From assembly GCF_016862455.1 (NCBI RefSeq), contig NZ_BOMZ01000040.1:1-64000 (forward strand): a stretch of 64,000 bases of DNA, given 5' to 3'. Shown here one piece after another: positions 1-7,348 of this stretch. The notes beneath the pieces were generated by a model. It was not told the origin of the DNA and did not search any database. It was given only the letters and a program-made list of their open reading frames with translations. This DNA is from Actinoplanes utahensis (GTDB lineage Bacteria; Actinomycetota; Actinomycetes; Mycobacteriales; Micromonosporaceae). Position numbers and translations under genes: made by a program. Each line of letters starts with the position of its first letter. Within the stretch, counting starts at the first letter, position 1.

Positions 1-3
1 GTC

Positions 4-609
4 TCACGCCTCCCGGCGGACCAGCACCACGGCCGCCGCCAGGAGGATCACCGCGGTCCAGGCCGGAGCCGCCGCGTCGTGCTCCGGAAGCCACGGCGCG
101 AGATCCGCGAAGCGCCCCCGGACCATCGGCAGGACCATCCAGTACGCCGTGAGCAGCACCGCCACCGTCCCCACCGGATACCGCACGATCGTGCCCACCC
201 CCGCCGCCAGCAGCGCGTCGAGCACCAGGAACCCGGCGCCGCCCGGCTCCCCGGCCGTGCCCGCCACCACCAGCGCGACCGGGGCGGCCGTCACCGCCAG
301 CGCGACCGCCCGTGCCACCGCCAGCACCGGCCGCCGCGGCACCGCCAGCAGCGTGGTGCGGAACTGGCCACCGCCCTGATGCTCGTGCGTGGCCGCCAGC
401 GCGCCCAGCACCAGAACCCCCATCTGCCCGAACGCCATCGCCGACCCGGCCGGCCCGACGACGCGCACCAGCAGCGTCACCGCCCAGGTCAGCCCCACCG
501 TGATCCACAGCGCCGGCAGCGTGACCAGTTTGAGAACCTCACCGTGCACCGCGTTCGGCCACCCCCGTCGCGGTTCCTCCCGCAGCGGCCGCAGCGCAGT
601 GCCGGTCAC
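4..609 (-). CDS. ABC-2 type transporter permease subunit (second)
   Basis: The 201-residue protein is dominated by hydrophobic stretches (about residues 33-52, 58-77, 94-120, 125-163 and 182-196), which is typical of the short membrane subunit of an ABC-2 exporter. It starts with GTG, and the GTGA overlaps the stop of the neighbouring permease by 4 nt, so the two are almost certainly translationally coupled. With the next two genes it forms an ATPase-permease-permease operon. No substrate can be read from the sequence. Such exporters next to two-component systems often handle peptides or drugs, but that is family knowledge and not visible here. The stop lies at the very edge of the window and the gene is complete. 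Confidence 0.8.
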   Translation of the reverse strand: MTGTALRPLREEPRRGWPNAVHGEVLKLVTLPALWITVGLTWAVTLLVRVVGPAGSAMAFGQMGVLVLGALAATHEHQGGGQFRTTLLAVPRRPVLAVARAVALAVTAAPVALVVAGTAGEPGGAGFLVLDALLAAGVGTIVRYPVGTVAVLLTAYWMVLPMVRGRFADLAPWLPEHDAAAPAWTAVILLAAAVVLVRREA

Positions 610-1355
610 GCCTCCCTCCGGTCGAACCGCCAGGCCGCCAGGACCAGGAGGGCGGCCACCCAGGCGGTCATCACGAGACCGGCCCGGACCGGCGGGATCT
701 GGATGTCGCCGGCGCCTATCGATCGCAGGAACATGTACGGCCCCACGATGTCCGGCAGGTAGGCGGCCACCGGCGTCACCTTCGTCAGCAGGTAGGACAG
801 CGAGACGACACCGCTGTTCACGATCAGCAGGGTCAGCGTGACGACGCCGTTGCGGAAGATCAGGGTGATCGCGTACGCCAGGAGGGCGGTCAGCACCAGG
901 TAGAACACCGCCCCGACGGCCCGGGCCGGCTCCGGCGTGGGGATGGCGTCCCCGTACTTCACGGTGACCAGGACCAGGGTCGTGGCCGTGGTGACCGCCC
1001 CCTGCACCGCCGCCACCAGCGCCAGCGCGGCCCCCTTGGCGACCAGCAGCGGGCGCCGGCGGGGCATCGCCGCCAGCGTGGTGGTGATCTGCCTGCCGCC
1101 CTCCTCGCCGGTGGGCGTGTACTCACTGCTGACCGTCACCACGCCGAGCGTCATCACGCCCAGCACCGCGATCATGAGGCTGTGGAACGCCAGATCGCTC
1201 ACGTCGCCGTAGGAGCCGTCGGCGATCGCCGCCCGGTTGGGGCCCGCGTTCAGCAGCACCAGGGCCGGCGGCGCCACCAGGCCCATCGCCAGACCGATCC
1301 AGGCGGTCCGCAGCCCGAGGAGTTTTCGCAGCTCAGCGTGGAGGAGAGTCACCAT
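606..1355 (-). CDS. ABC-2 type transporter permease subunit (first)
   Basis: This 249-residue membrane protein has about six hydrophobic segments and an N-terminal LHAELRKL cytoplasmic stretch common in ABC-2 permeases. The reading frame stays open far upstream, but the chosen ATG at 1355 overlaps the end of the ATPase gene by 7 nt and begins a typical permease N-terminus. The upstream part of the frame is only a shadow of the ATPase. It shares general organisation with the following permease (a periplasmic loop, then paired helices), so the two probably form a heterodimeric channel. Substrate unknown. Confidence 0.83.
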   Translation of the reverse strand: MVTLLHAELRKLLGLRTAWIGLAMGLVAPPALVLLNAGPNRAAIADGSYGDVSDLAFHSLMIAVLGVMTLGVVTVSSEYTPTGEEGGRQITTTLAAMPRRRPLLVAKGAALALVAAVQGAVTTATTLVLVTVKYGDAIPTPEPARAVGAVFYLVLTALLAYAITLIFRNGVVTLTLLIVNSGVVSLSYLLTKVTPVAAYLPDIVGPYMFLRSIGAGDIQIPPVRAGLVMTAWVAALLVLAAWRFDRREA

Positions 1356-2059
1356 GTGACCCCCTCGGTGGCGGTCCGGGCCAGGAACGCGTCCTCGAGC
1401 GTCGCGTGCCCGGCGGTCACCTCGGCCACCGTGCCGGCCGCCACCACCCGGCCCTTGTCGATGATCACCACGTCGTCGGCGGTCTCGGCCAGCTCGCCCA
1501 TCAGGTGACTGGAGAGCAGCACGGTCCGGCCGCCCGCCGCGCTGTCCCGCAGGAACGTGCGCATCCACCGGATCCCGGCCGGGTCCAGACCGTTCACCGG
1601 TTCGTCCAGGATCAGCACCCGCGGGTCGCCGAGCAGCGCCGTGGCCAGGCCCAGCCGGCGGCTCATGCCCAGCGAGAACCTCCCGGCCCGCTTGCCCGCC
1701 TCGGCGGTCAGCCCGACGATCTCGAGGACCTCGTCGACCCGGGACCGGGCCAGCCCGTTGCTCGCCGCGACCCACCGCAGATGCGCCCGCGCCGACCGGG
1801 AACGGTGCGCCCCGCTGCCGTCGAGCAGGGCGCCGGCCACGGTCAGCGGGCGATCCCACGCGGCGTAGGGCCGGCCGTCGATCAGGGCGGTGCCGGCCTG
1901 CGGACGGTCCAGGCCCAGCAGCACGCGCAGGGTGGAGGTCTTGCCCGCCCCGTTCGGGCCGAGGAAGCCGGTCACCCGGCCGGGCCGGGCGGTGAATCCC
2001 ACCTCGTGCAGGATCCGGGCCTTGCCCCGGATCCGGGTGACGCCGTCGATCACAATCAT
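1349..2059 (-). CDS. ABC transporter ATP-binding protein
   Basis: The 236-residue ATPase has a Walker A GPNGAGKTS near residue 34, a signature region FSLGMSRRLGLA, a Walker B VLILDEP, and a switch His in LLSSHLMGEL. The C-terminal part resembles the drug/antibiotic exporter ATPases (DrrA/CcmA type). I start it at the ATG at 2059 (MIVIDGV) because a G-rich stretch lies just upstream and family homology begins there; an ATG 33 nt further up is possible. It is the first gene of the exporter operon and is divergent from the sensor kinase at 2150, which suggests that the two-component system controls the exporter. Confidence 0.88.
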   Translation of the reverse strand: MIVIDGVTRIRGKARILHEVGFTARPGRVTGFLGPNGAGKTSTLRVLLGLDRPQAGTALIDGRPYAAWDRPLTVAGALLDGSGAHRSRSARAHLRWVAASNGLARSRVDEVLEIVGLTAEAGKRAGRFSLGMSRRLGLATALLGDPRVLILDEPVNGLDPAGIRWMRTFLRDSAAGGRTVLLSSHLMGELAETADDVVIIDKGRVVAAGTVAEVTAGHATLEDAFLARTATEGVTW

Positions 2060-2149
2060 GTCCCCAGTGAACCGGCGGCCGCGACCGGGCACATCGGACC
2101 TGGAACCGATCTCCGCGGCGCCGTCTCAGACCTGGGTCCGAGGGATACC

Positions 2150-3007
2150 GTGGTGCGCGTGTTCGGTTCCCCGCGCCCGGCGTGGCGCAATCGGGCGGCT
2201 CCGGTCGTCGCGGTGTTCGCCGTGCTCCTGCTCCTGCTGCTGTGCACGGCCGGCGCCGAGGGCCCGGCCGCCCGGATCGTTCCGCTGGTGTTCGCCGCGG
2301 GCGCGGCCGGGACGGCGTCCTGGGCGGTGTGGCGGTGGCGGACCGACCGGGCGGTCTACGAACGGCAGCTCACCGAGTGGGCGGCGACCGAGGCGGTGCT
2401 CGGCGAGCGGCTGCGGATCGCCGGTGACCTGCACGATCTGGTGTCGCACGGGCTGGGGCTGATCACCGTGCGCGCGGCGGCCACCCGGCACCTGCCGCAG
2501 TCGGCGGAGATCCGGGCGGCGCTCGGCGACATCGAGGAGGCCGGCCGCACCGCGACCGGCGAGCTGCGCCGGATGCTGACCGTGCTGCGCCGGCCGTCGG
2601 CGGACGGGCCGCGCACGCCGGCCGAGGACCTGGCGTCGCTGCCGGAGATCGTCCGGGCCGCGGAGCGGACCGGGGTGCGGGCACAGCTGCAGGCGGCCCT
2701 GCCCGGCGAGGTGTCGTCGGGTGTGCAGCTGGCGGTCTGCCGCACGGTCCGGGAGGGGCTCGCCAACACGGCCCGGCACGCCGGTCCGGTGCGGGCGCTG
2801 GTGCGGGTGCACCGGGACGGGTGCCACGTGGTGGTGAACGTGGCCGACAGCGGCCCCGCCGACGGCTGGCGGCCCACCCCCGGCGCCGGGCACGGGCTGG
2901 CCGGGCTGCGGGAGCGGATCGGCAGCCTGGGCGGCACGCTGACGGCCGGCCCGGTGGAGGGCGGCTTCCGGCTGACGGCCCGCATCCCGGACGGGCCACC
3001 GCGATGA
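2150..3007 (+). CDS. NarL-type sensor histidine kinase
   Basis: The 285-residue kinase begins with two membrane helices (about residues 15-58). A HisKA_3 dimerisation helix follows, with the phospho-acceptor His95 in the motif DLHDLVSHGLGL, and then a HATPase_c domain with an N-box (REGLANTARHAG) and a G-box (GHGLAGLRERIGSLGG). It has no extracytoplasmic sensor domain, so any signal is sensed within or near the membrane. The GTG at 2150 is taken as start because the hydrophobic N-terminus follows directly; a GTG at 2153 is equally possible. Its stop overlaps the response regulator start by 4 nt (ATGA). It probably regulates the divergent exporter. Confidence 0.86.
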   Translation: MVRVFGSPRPAWRNRAAPVVAVFAVLLLLLLCTAGAEGPAARIVPLVFAAGAAGTASWAVWRWRTDRAVYERQLTEWAATEAVLGERLRIAGDLHDLVSHGLGLITVRAAATRHLPQSAEIRAALGDIEEAGRTATGELRRMLTVLRRPSADGPRTPAEDLASLPEIVRAAERTGVRAQLQAALPGEVSSGVQLAVCRTVREGLANTARHAGPVRALVRVHRDGCHVVVNVADSGPADGWRPTPGAGHGLAGLRERIGSLGGTLTAGPVEGGFRLTARIPDGPPR

Positions 3008-3669
3008 CCGCCGGATGGCGGGTCCTGCTCGTCGACGATCAGCCGCTGCTGCGGCAGAGCCTGGCGATGGTCATCGGGCACGAACCGGATCTGGAGGTCG
3101 TCGGTCAGGCGGGGGACGGGGCGGAGGGCATGCTGCTGGCCCGGGCGACCCGGCCCGACGTGGTGCTGATGGACGTGCGGATGCCGCGTCTGGACGGGCT
3201 GGAGGCGACCCGGCGGATCTGTGCCGATCCGGTTCTGCGCGGCACCCGGGTGCTGGTGCTCAGCATGTTCGAGCTGGACGAGTACGTGTACGAGGCGCTG
3301 CAGGCGGGAGCGTCCGGGTTCCTGCTCAAGGACGCGCCGCCGGAGGACCTGGTGGAGGCGGTGCGCCGGACCGGCCGGGGCGAGTCGCTGTTCGCGCCGT
3401 CGATCCTGACCCGGCTGATCGCGCACTACGTGGCGGCGCCCCGGCCGGAGCGCCCGGCCGGGGAACTGCGGCGGCTCACCCCCCGCGAGGTGGAGGTCCT
3501 CGCCCTGATCGGGAACGGTCTCGCCAACGATGAGATCGCCGAGGCCCTGAGCGTCTCGGTGAAGACGGTGAAGACGCACATCACCCACCTGCTGGCCAAG
3601 CTGTCCGCCCGGGACCGCGCCCAGCTGGTGATCGCCGCCTTCAACGCCGGGCTGGTCCGGCCCCGCTGA
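3004..3669 (+). CDS. NarL/LuxR-family response regulator
   Basis: The 221-residue protein has a receiver domain with the acidic pair in LLVDDQ and phospho-acceptor Asp57 (VVLMDVRMP). The conserved Lys is in FLLKDAPP. A C-terminal LuxR-type HTH (RLTPREVEVLALIGNGLANDEIA...) follows. It pairs with the upstream kinase through an ATGA overlap. It ends 6 nt before the stop of the convergent DUF4360 gene. Direct targets cannot be read, but the divergent ABC exporter is the natural candidate. Confidence 0.9.
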   Translation: MTAGWRVLLVDDQPLLRQSLAMVIGHEPDLEVVGQAGDGAEGMLLARATRPDVVLMDVRMPRLDGLEATRRICADPVLRGTRVLVLSMFELDEYVYEALQAGASGFLLKDAPPEDLVEAVRRTGRGESLFAPSILTRLIAHYVAAPRPERPAGELRRLTPREVEVLALIGNGLANDEIAEALSVSVKTVKTHITHLLAKLSARDRAQLVIAAFNAGLVRPR

Positions 3670-3675
3670 CCGGGC

Positions 3676-4314
3676 CTAGTCCTCCGGGCACTTCATCCAG
3701 GACAGCCGGTAGATCGTCTCCAGGTTGCCGTCGGAGGAGTCCATGGTGATGAAACTGGTGGTCTGCGGGGGCGACCAGCCACGCATCACCCGCAGTTCCG
3801 TGTTGACGTTCAGATAGCGTTTCTCGCCGCACGGCAGGAACGACATCGACTGGATCTCCACCTTGTCGCTGATCTGCCAGTCCTTGTCCATGAATCCCTG
3901 GAACTCGTGCCGGCTGCGGGTGGTGTGCGACTCGCCCTGGAAGTAGTAGAACGCTGTCTCGGTCGCCGTCGCCCCTTCTTCCAGGCGGGCGTATCCGCGG
4001 TAGTCGGTGCCGGCGACCGCATAGGTGTATCCCTCCGGCACCTGCACGTTCAGGGAGAGTTGACACTGTTTGCGGAAGTCGGTGGATTTCGCCTCCGGTC
4101 CGACCTGTGCCACGAATTCGCTGTAGGCGACGGTGAACGCCTTGTTGTCGGGCGACACGCTGACCTCCGCGGTGCCGTCCGGGCAGCCGGAGCCGTTGGC
4201 CGACACCACGTCGATGACCATGTGCTCCGGTGGTGGCTCGGCCACCTGCCAGCCTGCGGCCGGCGCGCCGAGGGACGACAGCATCATGGTTCCGGCGGTG
4301 AACGCGCTCAGCAT
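3676..4314 (-). CDS. Secreted DUF4360 family protein
   Basis: The 212-residue precursor has a short signal peptide (about residues 1-21, cleavage near APAAG). Its beta-rich body has paired cysteines (GSGCPDG, KQCQLS, LPCGEK, MKCPED) typical of DUF4360, a secreted family of unknown function found in actinomycetes and fungi. The start is the ATG at 4314, preceded by a strong AGGAGG about 7 nt upstream; the frame stays open further up but has no better start. It is transcribed alone and convergent with the response regulator. Function unknown; the disulfides imply an extracellular role. Confidence 0.8.
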   Translation of the reverse strand: MLSAFTAGTMMLSSLGAPAAGWQVAEPPPEHMVIDVVSANGSGCPDGTAEVSVSPDNKAFTVAYSEFVAQVGPEAKSTDFRKQCQLSLNVQVPEGYTYAVAGTDYRGYARLEEGATATETAFYYFQGESHTTRSRHEFQGFMDKDWQISDKVEIQSMSFLPCGEKRYLNVNTELRVMRGWSPPQTTSFITMDSSDGNLETIYRLSWMKCPED

Positions 4315-4598
4315 CGTGTGCCTCCTGGAAAGTGCTGGGAAAGTGCACGGAATTGCGCCGTCCGGGCAGCCGCGTTCGCGGAAGGGGGCGCTCGATGAGA
4401 AACGTAATTGTCGTCCGTCGGAGAGCGCAGAGATAACGCGATGCAAACGCCTGCCGGTGGGGGTCCGGGACCGTTTATTGACCGTCCGGGCGCACCGCGC
4501 CCGGCCGTCCGGGCAGATTCTCCGCGATTCCGGCCCGAACCGCATCGATCGATGCTAGGCGTCTCGACAGGCAACCGTGCCGATGCGAACGTGGCTTC
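4315..4598. other. Divergent intergenic region
   Basis: These 284 bases separate the DUF4360 gene (leftward) from the NTF2-like gene (rightward). Apart from the AGGAGG ribosome binding site at the left end I see no convincing -35/-10 pair, no long inverted repeat and no coding signal. The stretch is slightly richer in A and T than its neighbours, as expected for a promoter region. Confidence 0.4.
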
Positions 4599-4955
4599 AT
4601 GACTGACATCGATGTCGCGGAAGAGAACAAGAGACGGTTCCTCGACGCCTTCGGCCGCTTCGCGGCCGGCGACGTCGAGGTGCTTCGCGAGATCATCCGG
4701 GAGGATTTCGTGTCGCACAGCCCGGGGGCCCCGGCGGGCCGGGACCCCTGGATCGAGTTCATCGTCGCCTCGCCGATCGCCGGGGCGCGGCTGGACATCC
4801 GGCACGTCATCGCCGACGCGGAGTTCGTCGTCGCGCACTATGACCTGATCCCGGCGGGCGCGCCGGCGGAGGTGGTCATCGACATCTGGCGGTTCGAGGA
4901 CGGCCTGATCGTCGAGCACTGGGACGCGAGCCGGCCGCTGGAGAGGGGGAGGTAG
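4599..4955 (+). CDS. NTF2-like (SnoaL/ketosteroid-isomerase fold) protein
   Basis: The 118-residue protein has the size and pattern of the SnoaL-like NTF2 superfamily. An N-terminal helix (NKRRFLDAFGRFAAGDVEVL) is followed by LREIIREDFVSHSP and then a beta-sheet with VVAHYDLIP and VVIDIWRFEDGLIVEHWD. Small proteins of this type are enzymes (isomerases, dehydratases) or ligand binders. The active-site residues are too variable to assign a reaction. The start ATG at 4599 has no clear Shine-Dalgarno sequence. It stands before the redoxin gene with a 71-bp gap and may be cotranscribed with it. Confidence 0.75.
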   Translation: MTDIDVAEENKRRFLDAFGRFAAGDVEVLREIIREDFVSHSPGAPAGRDPWIEFIVASPIAGARLDIRHVIADAEFVVAHYDLIPAGAPAEVVIDIWRFEDGLIVEHWDASRPLERGR

Positions 4956-5026
4956 GGGGTCCGGCGCATCTATATCCTACCAGTAAGATGGGGTATGCTG
5001 GCCGGACCCCGACGACTGGAGACACC

Positions 5027-5614
5027 ATGACGACCGTGCTGGAGACAGCCGGGCAGGACCTGCGCCGTGTCGACGATGCGGCCTTCCGGCAGCTGCTGGA
5101 CCGCAACGCGATCTGGAAGCGGATGGTCGCCACCGGCGACCGGCTTCCGCTGGTGCCGCTCTACGAGGTCGACCTCGGCCCGGTCCACCTCGACCGGCTG
5201 CTCGACACCGGCCCGCTCGTGCTCGTCTTCGTCCGCTACGCCGGGTCGCCGTGGTGCGAGTCGCTGCTGCGGGCCTATTCGGCGGACCTCGAGCCGGCCC
5301 TGACCGGCCTCGGCGCCCACCTGGTCGCCGTCAGCCCGCAGGCCCCGCGCCGGCTCGCCGCCGTCAAGCACCGCGACGACCTGCGGATGCTCGTCACCTC
5401 GGACCCGCGGCACGTGCTGATCGACGCGCTGCGCATCGGCTTCTCCAGCCCCGGCGCGGACAAGCCGCTGGCCACCGGGCGCTCGGTGCTCCCGTTCGCC
5501 ACGGTGGTCGTCGCCGACCGTTCCGGCACGGTGCGCTTCACCGACGTCCGTCCCAACTGGCTCGATCAGCTGCCGGCCGGCCGGATCGTCGAAGCGGTTC
5601 GCCCGCTCGTCTGA
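5027..5614 (+). CDS. AhpC/TSA-like redoxin protein
   Basis: The 195-residue protein has the thioredoxin-fold pattern of the AhpC/TSA-like redoxins: a strand LVLVFVRYAGSPWCESLL followed by LTGLGAHLVAVSP, a cis-Pro region, and FATVVVADRSGTVRF. Only one cysteine is obvious at the active-site position (SPWC), so the canonical CxxC is absent; peroxidase or reductase activity is uncertain. I start at the ATG at 5027, with GGAGA 6-10 nt upstream, rather than at an ATG 39 nt earlier. An AT-rich stretch at 4969-4998 probably contains its promoter. Confidence 0.68.
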   Translation: MTTVLETAGQDLRRVDDAAFRQLLDRNAIWKRMVATGDRLPLVPLYEVDLGPVHLDRLLDTGPLVLVFVRYAGSPWCESLLRAYSADLEPALTGLGAHLVAVSPQAPRRLAAVKHRDDLRMLVTSDPRHVLIDALRIGFSSPGADKPLATGRSVLPFATVVVADRSGTVRFTDVRPNWLDQLPAGRIVEAVRPLV

Positions 5615-5680
5615 CCGCACCCGGAGCCGGAGGCGGATATTCGGTCGCGTACCCGGCCCGCGGGAACTACCGTGCTGGTC

Positions 5681-5758
5681 ATGTTCACGCCCGGTTCGCA
5701 GCTGCCGCCCACGGTGGCTCCCGCGTGCGTGCTTCCCGGCGCTGATACCCGAGTCTGA
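5681..5758 (+). CDS. Possible 25-codon leader peptide upstream of tuf
   Basis: An ATG at 5681 opens a 25-codon ORF (MFTPGSQLPPTVAP... ending ADTRV) whose TGA is at 5756-5758. The last base of that stop is the first base of a perfect 10-bp stem. The ORF lies 128 nt before the EF-Tu start in a region that otherwise looks non-coding. The arrangement resembles leader peptides that control antibiotic-resistance or translation genes by ribosome position, but no strong Shine-Dalgarno sequence precedes it. Its translation is inferred, not seen. Confidence 0.3.
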   Translation: MFTPGSQLPPTVAPACVLPGADTRV

Positions 5759-5794
5759 CCCTTCCCCACCGGCAGCAGAACCCCGGGGAAGGGT
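5758..5794 (+). promoter_or_regulatory. Perfect 10-bp stem-loop in the tuf leader
   Basis: ACCCTTCCCC at 5758-5767 pairs exactly with GGGGAAGGGT at 5785-5794 across a 17-nt loop. It lies between the 25-codon leader ORF and the EF-Tu gene. No U-run follows, so it is either a non-canonical terminator/attenuator or an mRNA structure. The position on the leader-ORF stop codon suggests control by ribosome stalling or release. Confidence 0.5.
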
Positions 5795-5886
5795 GGCTGT
5801 CCCATGCCCGGGTTCTGACACGCCCCGCCTGGCGACGGGTCCGTGTTCCACCATCCCGCCTCGCATCCAGTGAGGACTGACAAACC

Positions 5887-7077
5887 ATGGCCAAGAGCCG
5901 GTTCCTTCGTACGAAGCCGCACCTCAACATCGGCACGATGGGTCACGTCGACCACGGCAAGACGACCCTGACCGCCGCGATCACCAAGGTTCTCGCCGAC
6001 CGCGACCCGGCAACCAACCGGTACGTCGCGTTCGAGGGGATCGACCGGGCGCCGGAGGAGACCGAGCGCGGCATCACCATCACCATCGCCCACGTCGAGT
6101 ACGAGACCGCCCACCGCCACTACGCCCACGTCGACATGCCCGGCCACGCCGACTACGTGAAGAACATGATCACCGGGGCGGCGCAGGTGGACGGCGCGAT
6201 CCTCGTGGTGTCGGCGCAGGACGGGTCGATGCCGCAGACCCGCGAGCACGTGCTGCTCGCCCAGCGGGTCGGCGTCCCGCACCTGGTGGTCGCCCTGAAC
6301 AAGAGCGACATGGCCGACGACCCGGAGCTGCTCGACCTGGTCGAGCTGGAGGTCCGTGAGCTGCTGTCCGCTTACGGTTTCCCCGGCGACGACGTGCCGG
6401 TGGTACGGGTCAGCGCGCTCCGGGCCCTCGACGGCGACCCGCGCTGGGTGGACTCGATCATCGAGCTGCTGGACGCCGTCGACGCGTACGTGCCGATCCC
6501 GCCGCGGGAGCTGGGCGTGCCGTTCCTGATGCCGATCGAGAACGTGCTGTCCATCTCCGGCCGCGGCACCGTCGTCACCGGCAAGGTGGAGCGGGGCGAG
6601 TTGCGCGCCGGCGAGCCGGTCGAGATCGTGGGCCTCGGCCCGACGGTCACGAGCGTCGCCACCGGCCTGGAGACGTTCGGCAAGGTCCTGGAGTCGGCGC
6701 AGGCCGGTGACAACGCCGCCGTCCTGCTCCGCGGGGTCAAGCGCGAGCAGGTGCAGCGGGGCCAGGTCCTGGCGGCGCCGTCCAGCGTGCGGCCCCACCG
6801 GGTCTTCACGGCGCGGATGTACGCCCTGACGAGCGCCGAGGGCGGCCGGCACACGCCGTTCGCCGCCGACTATCGCCCGCAGTTCTACTTTCACACCACC
6901 GACGTGTCCGGCGGTTTCGACCTCGGCGACCGTGACCTGGTCATGCCCGGCGACACCCTGGACACGGTGACGGTGACCCTGGGCCGGCCGGTCGCCCTGG
7001 AGGTGGGTCTCGGCTTCGCGGTCCGCGAGGGCAACCGCACGGTCGCGGCCGGCACCGTCACGGCTCTTCCGGACTGA
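5887..7077 (+). CDS. tuf: Elongation factor Tu, divergent second copy
   Basis: The 396-residue protein aligns end to end with EF-Tu. The P-loop GHVDHGKT is at residues 19-26, switch I is [14 protein letters not shown]3 is DMPGH (Asp83), G4 is NKSD, and domains 2 and 3 are complete ([27 protein letters not shown]). It departs from housekeeping EF-Tu at many positions; for example, the usual Cys of DCPGH is Met84, and domain 3 reads [17 protein letters not shown]. It stands alone, without rpsL, rpsG or fusA, so it is probably an extra tuf like the tuf2/tuf3 genes of streptomycetes. It could serve stress translation or elfamycin-type antibiotic resistance; that role is inference. A leader ORF and hairpin precede it. 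Confidence 0.93.
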   Translation: MAKSRFLRTKPHLNIGTMGHVDHGKTTLTAAITKVLADRDPATNRYVAFEGIDRAPEETERGITITIAHVEYETAHRHYAHVDMPGHADYVKNMITGAAQVDGAILVVSAQDGSMPQTREHVLLAQRVGVPHLVVALNKSDMADDPELLDLVELEVRELLSAYGFPGDDVPVVRVSALRALDGDPRWVDSIIELLDAVDAYVPIPPRELGVPFLMPIENVLSISGRGTVVTGKVERGELRAGEPVEIVGLGPTVTSVATGLETFGKVLESAQAGDNAAVLLRGVKREQVQRGQVLAAPSSVRPHRVFTARMYALTSAEGGRHTPFAADYRPQFYFHTTDVSGGFDLGDRDLVMPGDTLDTVTVTLGRPVALEVGLGFAVREGNRTVAAGTVTALPD

Positions 7078-7098
7078 CCCGGCGGAGCCAGGCGCCGA

Positions 7099-7130
7099 GG
7101 CCGCGGGCCTGGTCGTCGCGGCCCGCGGCC
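7099..7130 (+). terminator. Stem-loop 3' of tuf
   Basis: GGCCGCGGGCC (7099-7109) pairs perfectly with GGCCCGCGGCC (7120-7130) across a 10-nt loop, starting 22 nt after the tuf stop. It has no U-run, which is usual for actinomycete terminators. Confidence 0.55.
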
Positions 7131-7188
7131 GTCGCCGGCCCGGTCAGCGTCTCTCGCCACGCCCGGCGGCCACCCGGTCACCGTCGGC

Positions 7189-7228
7189 GGCCGGGCCGGG
7201 CACCGCGGAAACGGTGCCCGGCCCGGCC
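7189..7228. terminator. 17-bp perfect stem-loop between convergent genes
   Basis: Arms at 7189-7205 and 7212-7228 are exact inverted repeats of 17 bp with the hexaloop CGGAAA. The structure sits between tuf (rightward) and the phytase-like gene (leftward) and can terminate both. About 120 bp between it and the next stop codon hold nothing recognisable. Confidence 0.65.
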
Positions 7229-7348
7229 TGGCCGTGATCGAGGAGGATCACGAGGGGTGAGTTGTCTGTCACGGCGGTCCACGAGGCGTCGAGAGATCGA
7301 ACGGTACGAACTCGCCGCCAGGGTAGGGGCCGCCTCCGACGGTTTCGG

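Noticed and set aside
4969..5000. A strong operator in the AT-rich stretch before the redoxin gene
   Set aside because: TATCC and GGGGTAT look symmetric at first sight, but the pairing breaks after a few bases; only a general promoter region is supported.
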